NCBI RefSeq assembly: GCF_012641265.1
Contig: NZ_JABAHZ010000011.1
Location: 1 to 64,000 of the forward strand
DNA: 64,000 nt
Origin: Chitinophaga eiseniae
Lineage (GTDB): Bacteria; Bacteroidota; Bacteroidia; Chitinophagales; Chitinophagaceae
Direction: 5' to 3'
Shown here: positions 8,624 through 16,069 of the stretch, piece by piece
Layout: each line of letters opens with the position of its first letter
How positions within the stretch are numbered: position 1 is the stretch's first letter
Notes under the pieces: model-generated
The model's database searches: none
What the model was told of the DNA's origin: nothing
Seen by the model: only the letters and a program-made list of their open reading frames with translations
Translations under genes and position numbers: made by a program

Positions 8624-9211
8624 TTAGAATTTCACCTGTGGTGCGTTCTCTGAACCAGCAGACGCCTCGAAATAACCTTTCTGTTTGAAACCAGTGATGC
8701 CGGCGATGATATTACCGGGGAAGGTACGTACAGAGCTGTTATATCCGTTTACCGCCTGGTTGAAATCATTCCGGGCTACGTTGATCCTGTTTTCGGTGCC
8801 TTCCAGTTGTACCTGCAGGTTCTGGAAGTTGGCATTTGCTTTCAGGTCGGGATAGCTTTCAGACACGGCGAGTAAACGGCCGAGCGCCTGGCTTAACTGA
8901 CCTTGAGCAGCCTGGTATTGTTGTATTTTTTCCGGGCTCAGGTCATTTACGTCTACCTTTACCTGGGTAGCACTGGCACGGGCCTGGATTACTTTTTCCA
9001 GTGTTTCAGTTTCGAAGTTTGCAGCTCCTTTTACAGTAGCTACGAGGTTAGGAATCAGGTCAGCGCGGCGTTGGTAGCTACTTTGCACCACTCCCCATTT
9101 ATTCTTCACGTTTTCGTCCTGGTTCACCAATCCGTTGTACTTATTACAACCTCCACAACCTGCCATAGCTAGAATTACGAGTACTACAATAACAATAACT
9201 CCTTTTTTCAT
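8624..9211 (-). CDS. lemA: LemA family membrane-anchored protein
   Basis: LemA proteins are long helical proteins anchored by an N-terminal segment; their function is unclear. From the ATG at 9211 a basic start and a hydrophobic stretch end in MAGCGGC, which could be a lipobox or a plain transmembrane anchor. YNGLVNQDENVKNKWGVVQSSYQRRADLIPNLV is the diagnostic LemA start, broken here only by family variation, and the rest predicts a helical bundle (AVSESYPDLKANANFQNLQ, FNQAVNGYN). The longer open frame to 9274 adds 21 residues before the anchor and is rejected. It heads a four-gene minus-strand cluster. Confidence 0.92.
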   Translation of the reverse strand: MKKGVIVIVVLVILAMAGCGGCNKYNGLVNQDENVKNKWGVVQSSYQRRADLIPNLVATVKGAANFETETLEKVIQARASATQVKVDVNDLSPEKIQQYQAAQGQLSQALGRLLAVSESYPDLKANANFQNLQVQLEGTENRINVARNDFNQAVNGYNSSVRTFPGNIIAGITGFKQKGYFEASAGSENAPQVKF

Positions 9212-9459
9212 CTGGATTAAATTTAGAATTTTAAGTGCCGGCAAATGAGCAAAACGCATTCCCATTTTCCGCATTGCCGGTGTAACTAGTTGTTTTCATC
9301 GGTAAAGACAGTTGAAAAAGCGGTAAAACCACTCTTTTCACGCCTACACGAAAATATGGAAACTCAGCCACTAAATAGCTATTGGATAAGGAAACGGCAA
9401 TTTTTTAAAAAAGTTCAGTCATCCTTGAAATATTCGTCATAAAACAGTATGTTTATATG

Positions 9460-9467
9460 TACCTTTG
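9460..9467 (+). promoter_or_regulatory. -7 element for the receiver gene
   Basis: TACCTTTG matches the Bacteroidota -7 consensus exactly and equals the rRNA -7 boxes, but no TTG sits 19 bases upstream. An alternative with better spacing is TTG (9425-9427), 20 bases, TATGTTTA (9448-9455). Either would start the transcript 125-140 bases before the receiver ATG. Confidence 0.45.
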
Positions 9468-9476
9468 CTAAGTAAT

Positions 9477-9491
9477 AAACGTTGAACGTTT
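9477..9491. promoter_or_regulatory. Palindrome AAACGTTGAACGTTT at the predicted start site
   Basis: A perfect 7-bp inverted repeat around a single G lies 10 bases after the TACCTTTG box, covering the position where transcription should begin. This is a plausible operator for a dimeric regulator; the regulator is unknown. Confidence 0.35.
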
Positions 9492-9512
9492 TACAATATG
9501 ATTTTAGGGTGA

Positions 9513-9605
9513 ATGAGGCAGAATGGATACAAAATCGATATTAAAAGTTTCATTGTTTCTAACTCATTTATTATCAATAACTTGGAACTAAGTCTGCTTA
9601 AATGA
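9513..9605 (+). CDS. Possible 30-codon leader ORF, stop overlaps receiver start
   Basis: ATG at 9513 opens 30 codons whose TGA overlaps the ATG of the receiver gene in an ATGA junction (9602-9605). The peptide (MRQNGYKIDIKSFIVSNS...) is Ile/Asn/Ser-rich without a recognisable domain. The ATGA overlap and placement wholly within the predicted leader suggest translational coupling, but a chance open frame of this length is also possible. Confidence 0.3.
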   Translation: MRQNGYKIDIKSFIVSNSFIINNLELSLLK

Positions 9606-10066
9606 GTGCACAACACATCCATATACTCTATATTGATGATGAAATACACAATCTGAATGCCTTTAAAGCTTCATTCAGAAGGATGTACCACGTGGTAACT
9701 GCCACCTCTGCGGAAGAAGCAGAAAAGTTACTGGCAGAGCAGGAATTTCACATCATTATCTCGGATCAGCGTATGCCCAAAACCACCGGGATTGAGTTTT
9801 TTGAGTCCATATTGGAAAAGTACCCCGAACCCATCCGCATGTTACTCACTGGCTATGCTGACATTAATGCTGTGGTAGACGCGATCAATAAAGGACAGGT
9901 ATACAAGTATTTCTCCAAACCCTGGAACGAAGAGGAGCTGAAGCATAATATTGACAAAGCTTATGAGGTATATGCGCTCCGTAAAGAAAACAAAGAATTG
10001 ACCGCCAAACTGCTGGATGTAAACCAGCAACTGGAATTCCTGGTAAGACAGAAGTTGATTTCCTGA
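9602..10066 (+). CDS. CheY-like response regulator with C-terminal coiled coil
   Basis: A receiver domain (residues 6-120) followed by a charged helical tail (KENKELTAKLLDVNQQLEF) and no output domain. Phosphorylation site D55 in IIISDQRMP, acidic pocket D12/D13 (YIDDE), T83 and K106 (SKPW) are all in place. It lies alone between unrelated genes with a terminator after it. Its receiver domain closely resembles that of the receiver-kinase hybrid at 62324 (shared IDDEIHNLNAFKA, DAINKG, KPW), so the two probably belong to one signalling family. The phosphodonor is unknown. Confidence 0.9.
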   Translation: MSAQHIHILYIDDEIHNLNAFKASFRRMYHVVTATSAEEAEKLLAEQEFHIIISDQRMPKTTGIEFFESILEKYPEPIRMLLTGYADINAVVDAINKGQVYKYFSKPWNEEELKHNIDKAYEVYALRKENKELTAKLLDVNQQLEFLVRQKLIS

Positions 10067-10091
10067 TTATTTCCCACTGCAGTGACTTGAA

Positions 10092-10126
10092 TGGTTTGCT
10101 TCCAACCGAAGCAAGCCAGTCTTTTA
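10092..10126 (+). terminator. Terminator of the receiver gene
   Basis: 11-bp stem (10092-10102 with 10108-10118, one G-T pair), 5-base loop, then a short tract GTCTTTTA. It lies 26 bases after the receiver stop codon. Confidence 0.65.
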
Positions 10127-10236
10127 TCTGCCTGTATTTGCCGGCTTCCGTTTATCAAAATCCCCTGGTACCGAATTTCTGAATGTTGATTTTCCGTTAA
10201 CTTGCACCACATTGTAAACTTAATCATACCTGAAAC

Positions 10237-11610
10237 ATGCAAGTTTGGAAAGATTACCAGGCAGAGAATAAAGATCGTTTCCTGGAGGAATTACTGGAAC
10301 TGTTGCGCATTCCTTCTGTGAGTGCCGACTCCCGTTTTAATGGAGATACACAACGTTGTGCAGAAGCGGTGAAACAGCGTTTGCAGGAAGCAGGCGCCGA
10401 CAAAGTAGAAGTGTGTCAGACTGCAGGTCACCCTATCGTTTACGGAGAAAAAATAATAGATCCTTCCTTACCCACCGTACTGGTATATGGCCATTACGAT
10501 GTACAGCCCGCAGATCCGCTGGAACTGTGGCATAGCGGTCCGTTTGAACCCGTTATCAAAGACGGTAATATATACGCCCGCGGCAGTGCCGACGATAAAG
10601 GCCAGTTTTACATGCATGTAAAGGCTTTTGAAACCATGCACAAAACCAACTCAATTCCCTGCAATATCAAATTTATGATTGAAGGGGAAGAAGAAGTAGG
10701 TTCCGCCAACCTGGGTATTTTCCTGGAACAAAATAAAGAGCGCCTGAAAGCAGATGTAGTATTGATTTCAGACACCTCCATGATTAGCCTGGATACACCT
10801 TCCATTGATACCGGCCTGCGTGGCCTGGCTTATATGGAAGTAGAAGTAACCGGCCCTAACCGCGACCTGCACAGTGGTGTATATGGTGGCGCCGTAGCCA
10901 ACCCCGCCACTATCCTCGCTAAAATGATCGCTTCCCTGCACGACGAAAACAATCACATTACCATCCCTGGTTTCTACGATAAAGTACAGGAATTGAGCGC
11001 CGATGAAAGAGCAGCCCTCAACTCCGCACCATTCGACGAAGCAGCATACAAGCAAGACCTGGGCATCGCTGATGTGTGGGGAGAAAAAGGATATAGCACT
11101 ATCGAGAGAACCGGCATCCGTCCTACCCTGGAAGTGAACGGTATCTGGGGAGGTTACACTGGCGAAGGATCTAAGACCGTATTGCCTTCCAAAGCATTTG
11201 CAAAAATATCTATGCGCCTCGTGCCTAACCAGGACTGGCATGAAATATCTGACCTGTTCACCAAACACTTCGAAGCCATTGCGCCTAAGAGTGTAAAAGT
11301 GAAAGTGACCAAACATCATGGAGGTAGTCCGTATGTAACACCTACTGATTCTGTTGCATTTAAAGCTGCCCATGAAGCCATCAATACTACCTTTGGTAAA
11401 GCGCCTATTCCTGTTCGTGGTGGCGGTAGTATTCCAATTGTAGCTCTGTTTGAAAAAACACTGGGACTGAAAACAGTATTGATGGGTTTTGGCCTCGACA
11501 GCGACAACCTGCATTCTCCCAACGAGAAGTATGGTTTAGCAAACTATTACAAAGGCATTGAAACCATTCCGTACTTCCACAAGTACTTTGCGGAACTGGC
11601 GAAGAAATAG
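10237..11610 (+). CDS. M20 family dipeptidase
   Basis: Cytosolic dinuclear-zinc peptidase of the ArgE/DapE/CPG2 class, closest in layout to carnosinase-like (CNDP) dipeptidases. YGHYDVQPA gives ligand H86 and D88; SADDKGQ gives the bridging D119; EGEEEVGS gives the catalytic and metal-binding glutamates E152/E153. A dimerisation lid domain lies in the middle (DLHSGVYGGAVANPA around residue 210), with the C-terminal HSPNEKY ligand histidine near the end. 457 residues is the normal length. The substrate cannot be read from sequence. No signal peptide. A hairpin follows the gene before the next. Confidence 0.92.
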   Translation: MQVWKDYQAENKDRFLEELLELLRIPSVSADSRFNGDTQRCAEAVKQRLQEAGADKVEVCQTAGHPIVYGEKIIDPSLPTVLVYGHYDVQPADPLELWHSGPFEPVIKDGNIYARGSADDKGQFYMHVKAFETMHKTNSIPCNIKFMIEGEEEVGSANLGIFLEQNKERLKADVVLISDTSMISLDTPSIDTGLRGLAYMEVEVTGPNRDLHSGVYGGAVANPATILAKMIASLHDENNHITIPGFYDKVQELSADERAALNSAPFDEAAYKQDLGIADVWGEKGYSTIERTGIRPTLEVNGIWGGYTGEGSKTVLPSKAFAKISMRLVPNQDWHEISDLFTKHFEAIAPKSVKVKVTKHHGGSPYVTPTDSVAFKAAHEAINTTFGKAPIPVRGGGSIPIVALFEKTLGLKTVLMGFGLDSDNLHSPNEKYGLANYYKGIETIPYFHKYFAELAKK

Positions 11611-11617
11611 CCTTTGG

Positions 11618-11654
11618 CTACGCAGCTCCCCGCTGATAGCGGAGAGCTGCGTAG
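11618..11654. terminator. Hairpin between dipeptidase and S4 gene
   Basis: 17-bp stem (11618-11634 with 11638-11654, one G-T pair on the plus strand) and a 3-base loop, 7 bases after the dipeptidase stop. There is no T-run behind it, so it may be a weak terminator, an RNA-stability element or a repeat. Confidence 0.6.
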
Positions 11655-11677
11655 GCTAAACGTTAAAAGCTTATCAC

Positions 11678-12073
11678 ATGAGTAACACTGAAAAAGTACG
11701 CGTTGATAAATACCTCTGGTCTATCAGGGTTTTTAAAACCCGCAGCCAGGCCGCCGATGCCTGCGATAGCGGTAAAGTGAAAATGAACGGTTCATCCGTA
11801 AAAGCTGCCAAACCTGTAGCGATAGGCGATAAATTCGAAATCAGGGGAGAAGCCCGTAAATGGGCGATTGAAGTAGTGGGTATCATTTCCAACCGGGTAG
11901 CCTACTCAGAAGCCATTAAATATTATACCGACAATACCCCCGACGAAGATAAACTCGCCCCCGCCTATGTTCCATCTGTATTCCAGACTGGTAAGCGCCA
12001 GAGTAAAATTGGCCGTCCTACCAAGAAAGACCGCAGAAGTATAGAAGGATTCATGGAAGGTGACGAGGAATAG
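11678..12073 (+). CDS. S4 domain RNA-binding protein (Hsp15-like)
   Basis: A 131-residue basic protein with an N-terminal S4 domain: VRVDKYLWSIRVFKTRSQAA at residues 7-26 and GKVKMNGSSVKAAKPVAIGD at 32-51. This is the layout of Hsp15/HslR, which binds stalled 50S subunits carrying nascent chains. The basic C-terminal tail (GKRQSKIGRPTKKDRRSIE) is typical of the Bacteroidota form. The ATG at 11678 fits the domain start. A terminator 23 bases after the stop ends the unit. Confidence 0.88.
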   Translation: MSNTEKVRVDKYLWSIRVFKTRSQAADACDSGKVKMNGSSVKAAKPVAIGDKFEIRGEARKWAIEVVGIISNRVAYSEAIKYYTDNTPDEDKLAPAYVPSVFQTGKRQSKIGRPTKKDRRSIEGFMEGDEE

Positions 12074-12095
12074 CGTCTTATTCTAACTTATTTTG

Positions 12096-12130
12096 AAAGG
12101 TGTTCTTTGTGTGGCAAAGACACCTTTTTT
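12096..12130 (+). terminator. Terminator of the S4 gene
   Basis: Stem 12096-12109 with 12115-12127 (one bulged T), 5-base loop and a following run of six T (12125-12130). Confidence 0.8.
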
Positions 12131-12165
12131 GCACAAAATTAGCTATGATTACTCCTTCCGGCTGG

Positions 12166-12223
12166 TACATTTGTAGCCCCTACGCATTTTTCTACATTTT
12201 CTCACTTTTGCGTAGTAATTTTG
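12166..12223 (+). promoter_or_regulatory. lysA promoter region, two -7 candidates
   Basis: TACATTTG at 12166-12173 and TAATTTTG at 12216-12223 both fit TANNTTTG. Neither has a TTG at the ideal distance. The second would place the start about 22 bases before the lysA ATG. Confidence 0.35.
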
Positions 12224-12252
12224 CCACCTCATTCTTAAACTAAGGATTATCA

Positions 12253-13476
12253 ATGCCTAAACAAAGCGACGTACTTGCTGCCGATTTCCTGGTGAAAATA
12301 GCAGAAGAATTTGGTACCCCGGTATACATATACCATGCGGAAAAGATTAAAACTCAATATGAAAAGCTGCAAAAGGCGTTTCATAAGGCCGACACCCGCT
12401 TTTTCTACGCCTGTAAGGCATTGACCAACATCAATATCCTTAAGTACGTCAATTCTATTGGTTGCGGCCTCGATACCGTATCCATCCAGGAAGTACAACT
12501 GGGCCTGAAAGCCGGGTTTGATCCTAAGAATATCATCTTTACCCCCAATTGCGTGGACCTGCAAGAGATTATTGCAGCGAAAGACCTGGGCGTAATTATC
12601 AACATCGACAACCTGTCTATCCTGGAGCAATTCGGGAATAAGTTCGGCGGCAGCTACCCGATCTCCATCCGCCTGAACCCACATATCATGGCAGGTGGTA
12701 ACTTCAAAATCTCTACCGGCCATATTGATAGCAAGTTTGGTATTTCCATCCACCAGATGCGCCATATCGAGCGCATTATCAACTCTACCAAGCTGAAAGT
12801 AACGGGCCTGCACATGCACACCGGCTCTGAAATCAAAGACGTAGACGTGTTCCTGCGTGGTGTAGAAGTAATGCTGGAAATGGTACAACACTTCCCCGAC
12901 CTGGAATCTATTGACCTGGGTAGCGGATTTAAAGTGGCTTACCAACAGGGCGACCCGGAAACCGATATTGATCTGCTTGGTAGAAAACTGAGCGAAGCAT
13001 TCAACACCTTCGCCAAAACATACGTACGCCCGCTGCAGCTGTGGTTTGAGCCAGGAAAATTCCTGGTAAGCCAGTGTGGTTACTTCGTAGTAAAAGCCAA
13101 CGTGATCAAACAAACTACTGCCAATGTATTTGTAGGGGTGAACTCCGGCTTTAACCACCTGATCAGACCTATGTTTTACGATGCTTTCCACCTGATCCGC
13201 AATATCTCCAACCCTAAAGGCACGGAGCGGATCTATACCGTAGTAGGAAACATCTGCGAAACAGACACCTTCGGATGGGATAGGAAAATTAATGAAGTGA
13301 GAGAAGGCGATTACCTGGTGTTCTATAACGCCGGCGCCTATGGTTTTGAAATGTCTTCCAACTTTAACTCCCGCCTGAAACCAGCGGAAGTATTAGTAAA
13401 AGAGGGTAAACCGCATCTGATCCGCAGACGCGATACCCTGGAAGACCTGCTGAAAAACCAGATCGAACTGCAATAA
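12253..13476 (+). CDS. lysA: Diaminopimelate decarboxylase
   Basis: PLP enzyme of the alanine-racemase fold that decarboxylates meso-diaminopimelate to L-lysine, the last step of lysine synthesis. The PLP lysine is K55 in FFYACKALTN. The glycine-rich phosphate site (IDLGSGFKV), the substrate-site motif GNICETDTFGWDR and the C-terminal YNAGAYGFEMSSNFNSR are all present. 407 residues fits the family. The start at 12253 gives the expected N-terminus. No other lysine-pathway gene is adjacent. A long-loop inverted repeat lies just downstream. Confidence 0.95.
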   Translation: MPKQSDVLAADFLVKIAEEFGTPVYIYHAEKIKTQYEKLQKAFHKADTRFFYACKALTNINILKYVNSIGCGLDTVSIQEVQLGLKAGFDPKNIIFTPNCVDLQEIIAAKDLGVIINIDNLSILEQFGNKFGGSYPISIRLNPHIMAGGNFKISTGHIDSKFGISIHQMRHIERIINSTKLKVTGLHMHTGSEIKDVDVFLRGVEVMLEMVQHFPDLESIDLGSGFKVAYQQGDPETDIDLLGRKLSEAFNTFAKTYVRPLQLWFEPGKFLVSQCGYFVVKANVIKQTTANVFVGVNSGFNHLIRPMFYDAFHLIRNISNPKGTERIYTVVGNICETDTFGWDRKINEVREGDYLVFYNAGAYGFEMSSNFNSRLKPAEVLVKEGKPHLIRRRDTLEDLLKNQIELQ

Positions 13477-13488
13477 TATATTATTTTT

Positions 13489-13553
13489 TCAAGGGATGTA
13501 GGTGATTGATTGCCATATCAACAACACTAAATACAATTTCCTGCATCCCTTGA
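13489..13553. repeat. Long-loop inverted repeat after lysA
   Basis: Arms 13489-13502 and 13540-13553 pair at 13 of 14 positions around a 37-base loop. It follows a T-rich stretch after the lysA stop. The loop is too long for a typical terminator; role unknown. Confidence 0.5.
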
Positions 13554-13689
13554 TACAATATTTCTCCTACCTTTACGTCTCCATTATTACCTCCTCTCTG
13601 TTATACCTGCACTGGTTATTGTAACTTGTATTAAGACATTTTTTTGCTGGCATTAAAAGAATAGCCTTTGGTTATAATTATACGTAGAT

Positions 13690-16020
13690 ATGAAAGTTTT
13701 AACTGCACACCCCGGCGTTTTTAACGATGATAAAGTAATTGAGTCCAATATATCATTCGTCCCATTCCTTAACTATCTGAAAGAGAAAGTAGGAAATGGA
13801 GATGATGCCCGTTCCTCTTTTTATCAACTGATCATTGACAAGTTTGAAAGCAACCCGGATATACTGAACCCCATCCCACCGGATGCGGACCTCAGCCAAT
13901 ACAAGGAATACCTGGATTTGTTGATTGCTGCCATTTTCCCGGTAACTACCGACTCGTCTACGGATATTTATGGTATGGGAGCTCCTTATAGATTTGCCAT
14001 CTTCCATTATTCAGATCTTTTTAAACAGCTTTTCACCTCAGACGGAAAAGAACTAACCACCGTACCCGACGGTATTTCCCTGGCCCAGGTGAAGAAAGAT
14101 AAAATGACCTGGCTCTACAAACTAATCCTGGAAAAGGTATTTCACTTTCCCATGAATTATAAAAACGATATTATCCACCGGGTCGAAACGCCCGATGGCA
14201 TTAAGCGTTATGTGAAAGTGAATATCGATGCCCGGTTTGTAGATGTAAAAGTTAATGGATCAGTACCACACCTGGACTATAATCAGTTTTGTTCGAAACA
14301 AATTACGCCAGAAGCTTTACAACAGCTGCTTCCTACCCACCTGTTTTCCCTGGAAGGCTTTGTGATATGGACGGTAAAAGATGTGACCCAGTCTGAAACG
14401 CTGAACAACATCAAGAACCTGGTGATGAATATGCGCGCCAACAACGAGATTGACAGCTACCGGAGCCTGGAAAAAATGATTCCCACCATATTGGGGATTC
14501 CTGATATCACCGCGCACATGGTACCGTTTCCCAAGGTGAACGGTAAAAGCGTACTGGAAGAACAATTTTCCAACACTGATCCTATCTTAGGCATCGGCAA
14601 CAAGAAACAGCAACAGCATTTCTTCCAGTTGATGCTGGAACATCTGCAACAGCACCCGGTTCCGCTGATTGTACCAGATGTGAATGAGGCCACGATCAAC
14701 CCTCATCCTTTTCTTAAGTTCCTTCCAATTAAAAATATCAGGAGCTTTATCCTATGCCCTATCACCCATAAAAAGGAGATACTGGGCGTACTGGAATTAG
14801 CGTCCTCAGTTCCCAACCGCTTATCAGCAGAGCCGCTGTGGAAACTGCAAAACGCCTATCCCTTATTGGGACTGATGCTGAGTCGCAGTATGAACATCCT
14901 GGAAAACAGGCTGAACGAAGTGATTAAAGACCAGTTCACTGCCTTACAACCTTCTGTGGAATGGAAATTTGTGGATGAAGCATGGAATTATCTGCTCACT
15001 CCTCCGGAAGAACGAAAAGATATTGAAAGCATCAGCTTCGATGAAGTATATCCGTTGTATGGCGCTGTAGATATCCGCAACTCGTCTGTTCAGCAAGGCA
15101 ACGCCATCCGGGAAGACCTGCAGGAGCAACTGGAGTTGATTCGTGATACGCTCGAAACAATCGGGCAAACCGTGCACCTACCATTGCTGGAAGAATTGCA
15201 GTTTAAAACAAACGACTTGTTGCAACATCTCAGCAATAGCTTGCAAGCCGGCGAAGACCTCAAGGTAAATGAGTTCATGGACCAGGAAATACAGCCAGTA
15301 CTGGAACATCTCTGTGAAGGGAATGAAACACTGCAGCCCGTGCTGGAAAACTATTTCAAGAAGATAGATAAATCAGAGGGGCATGTATATCATCACAGGA
15401 GAGAGTATGAAGAAAGCCTCTCACATGTGAATACCGCTATCAGTCAATACCTGGAAAAAGAGAGATTATACATTCAGCAATCTTTCCCCTGTTATTTTGA
15501 AAAATACCGTACAGATGGCATAGAATATACTATCTACATCGGTCAGTCGATTGCGCAGGAAAAGAAGTTTGACCACCTGTATTTGCGCAATCTCCGCTTA
15601 TGGCAACTTTCCTCAATGGCACATATCGCCAGGCTGACGCATAAACTGAACCCTAAGCTAAAAGTGCATCTGCAAACCACGCAAATGATATTGATGCATA
15701 GCGCACCTATTACGATCAGCTTCCGCAGTGATGAGCGCAGGTTTGATGTAGAAGGCGCCTATAATGTTCGCTACGAGATCATTAAAAAACGTATCGATAA
15801 AGTGCATATTAAAGATACCGGCGAAAGATTGACGCAGCCCGGTACCATTGCCATGGTATATTCTTATGCCCGCGAAATGGAAGAACTGAAAAAATACATC
15901 GCGTTCCTTCAAAGCAAAAAGATCCTGTTACCGGAAATTGAGGAAGTAGAATTGGAAGAATTACAGGGAGTGAGTGGCCTGAAAGCCTTGAGGGTAACTG
16001 TAAATATGGAAGAAGCCTAA
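13690..16020 (+). CDS. Large cytosolic protein with a GAF-like middle region
   Basis: A 776-residue soluble protein of unknown function. There is no signal peptide or membrane segment. Residues about 245-400 (LEKMIPTILGIPDITAHMVPF ... RSFILCPITHKKEILGVLELAS) look like a GAF domain. A further region contains YPLYGAVDIRNSSVQQGNAI (around 455-475) followed by long helices, faintly reminiscent of nucleotide-cyclase entry motifs, but catalytic aspartates are not convincingly present. The C-terminal ~150 residues are mixed alpha/beta. No kinase, phosphodiesterase or DNA-binding domain is obvious. It stands alone, with a terminator after it. Homologues are, to my knowledge, usually annotated simply as GAF domain proteins. 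Confidence 0.6.
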   Translation: MKVLTAHPGVFNDDKVIESNISFVPFLNYLKEKVGNGDDARSSFYQLIIDKFESNPDILNPIPPDADLSQYKEYLDLLIAAIFPVTTDSSTDIYGMGAPYRFAIFHYSDLFKQLFTSDGKELTTVPDGISLAQVKKDKMTWLYKLILEKVFHFPMNYKNDIIHRVETPDGIKRYVKVNIDARFVDVKVNGSVPHLDYNQFCSKQITPEALQQLLPTHLFSLEGFVIWTVKDVTQSETLNNIKNLVMNMRANNEIDSYRSLEKMIPTILGIPDITAHMVPFPKVNGKSVLEEQFSNTDPILGIGNKKQQQHFFQLMLEHLQQHPVPLIVPDVNEATINPHPFLKFLPIKNIRSFILCPITHKKEILGVLELASSVPNRLSAEPLWKLQNAYPLLGLMLSRSMNILENRLNEVIKDQFTALQPSVEWKFVDEAWNYLLTPPEERKDIESISFDEVYPLYGAVDIRNSSVQQGNAIREDLQEQLELIRDTLETIGQTVHLPLLEELQFKTNDLLQHLSNSLQAGEDLKVNEFMDQEIQPVLEHLCEGNETLQPVLENYFKKIDKSEGHVYHHRREYEESLSHVNTAISQYLEKERLYIQQSFPCYFEKYRTDGIEYTIYIGQSIAQEKKFDHLYLRNLRLWQLSSMAHIARLTHKLNPKLKVHLQTTQMILMHSAPITISFRSDERRFDVEGAYNVRYEIIKKRIDKVHIKDTGERLTQPGTIAMVYSYAREMEELKKYIAFLQSKKILLPEIEEVELEELQGVSGLKALRVTVNMEEA

Positions 16021-16035
16021 ACCTCGTCGCTATAT

Positions 16036-16067
16036 AAAAAGAAAGGTCCCGCTGAGCGGGACCTTTT
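16036..16067. terminator. Bidirectional terminator
   Basis: Perfect 11-bp GC-rich stem (16042-16052 with 16056-16066), loop TGA, with A-rich sequence on the left and T-run on the right. It lies between the convergent GAF-like gene and the phosphoesterase gene. Confidence 0.88.
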
Positions 16068-16069
16068 CA

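Larger units (their letters stand above)
9212..9512. other. Intergenic region between divergent genes
   Basis: About 300 bases between lemA (minus) and the receiver gene (plus). It holds a plus-strand promoter candidate and a 15-base palindrome, both listed separately. No clear TANNTTTG element for lemA was found on the minus strand. Confidence 0.5.

Noticed and set aside
10768..11514. 248-codon antisense frame across the M20 dipeptidase
   Set aside because: Shadow of the dipeptidase; composition atypical and no recognisable motif.
12145..12243. 32-codon open frame upstream of lysA (starts MITPSGWYIC)
   Set aside because: It covers both candidate lysA -7 boxes, is not lysine-rich as an attenuator peptide would be, and shows no coupling to lysA; likely chance.
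12250..13191. 313-codon antisense frame across lysA
   Set aside because: Fully opposite a clear lysA gene; arises from the codon pattern of the real gene and has no domain.
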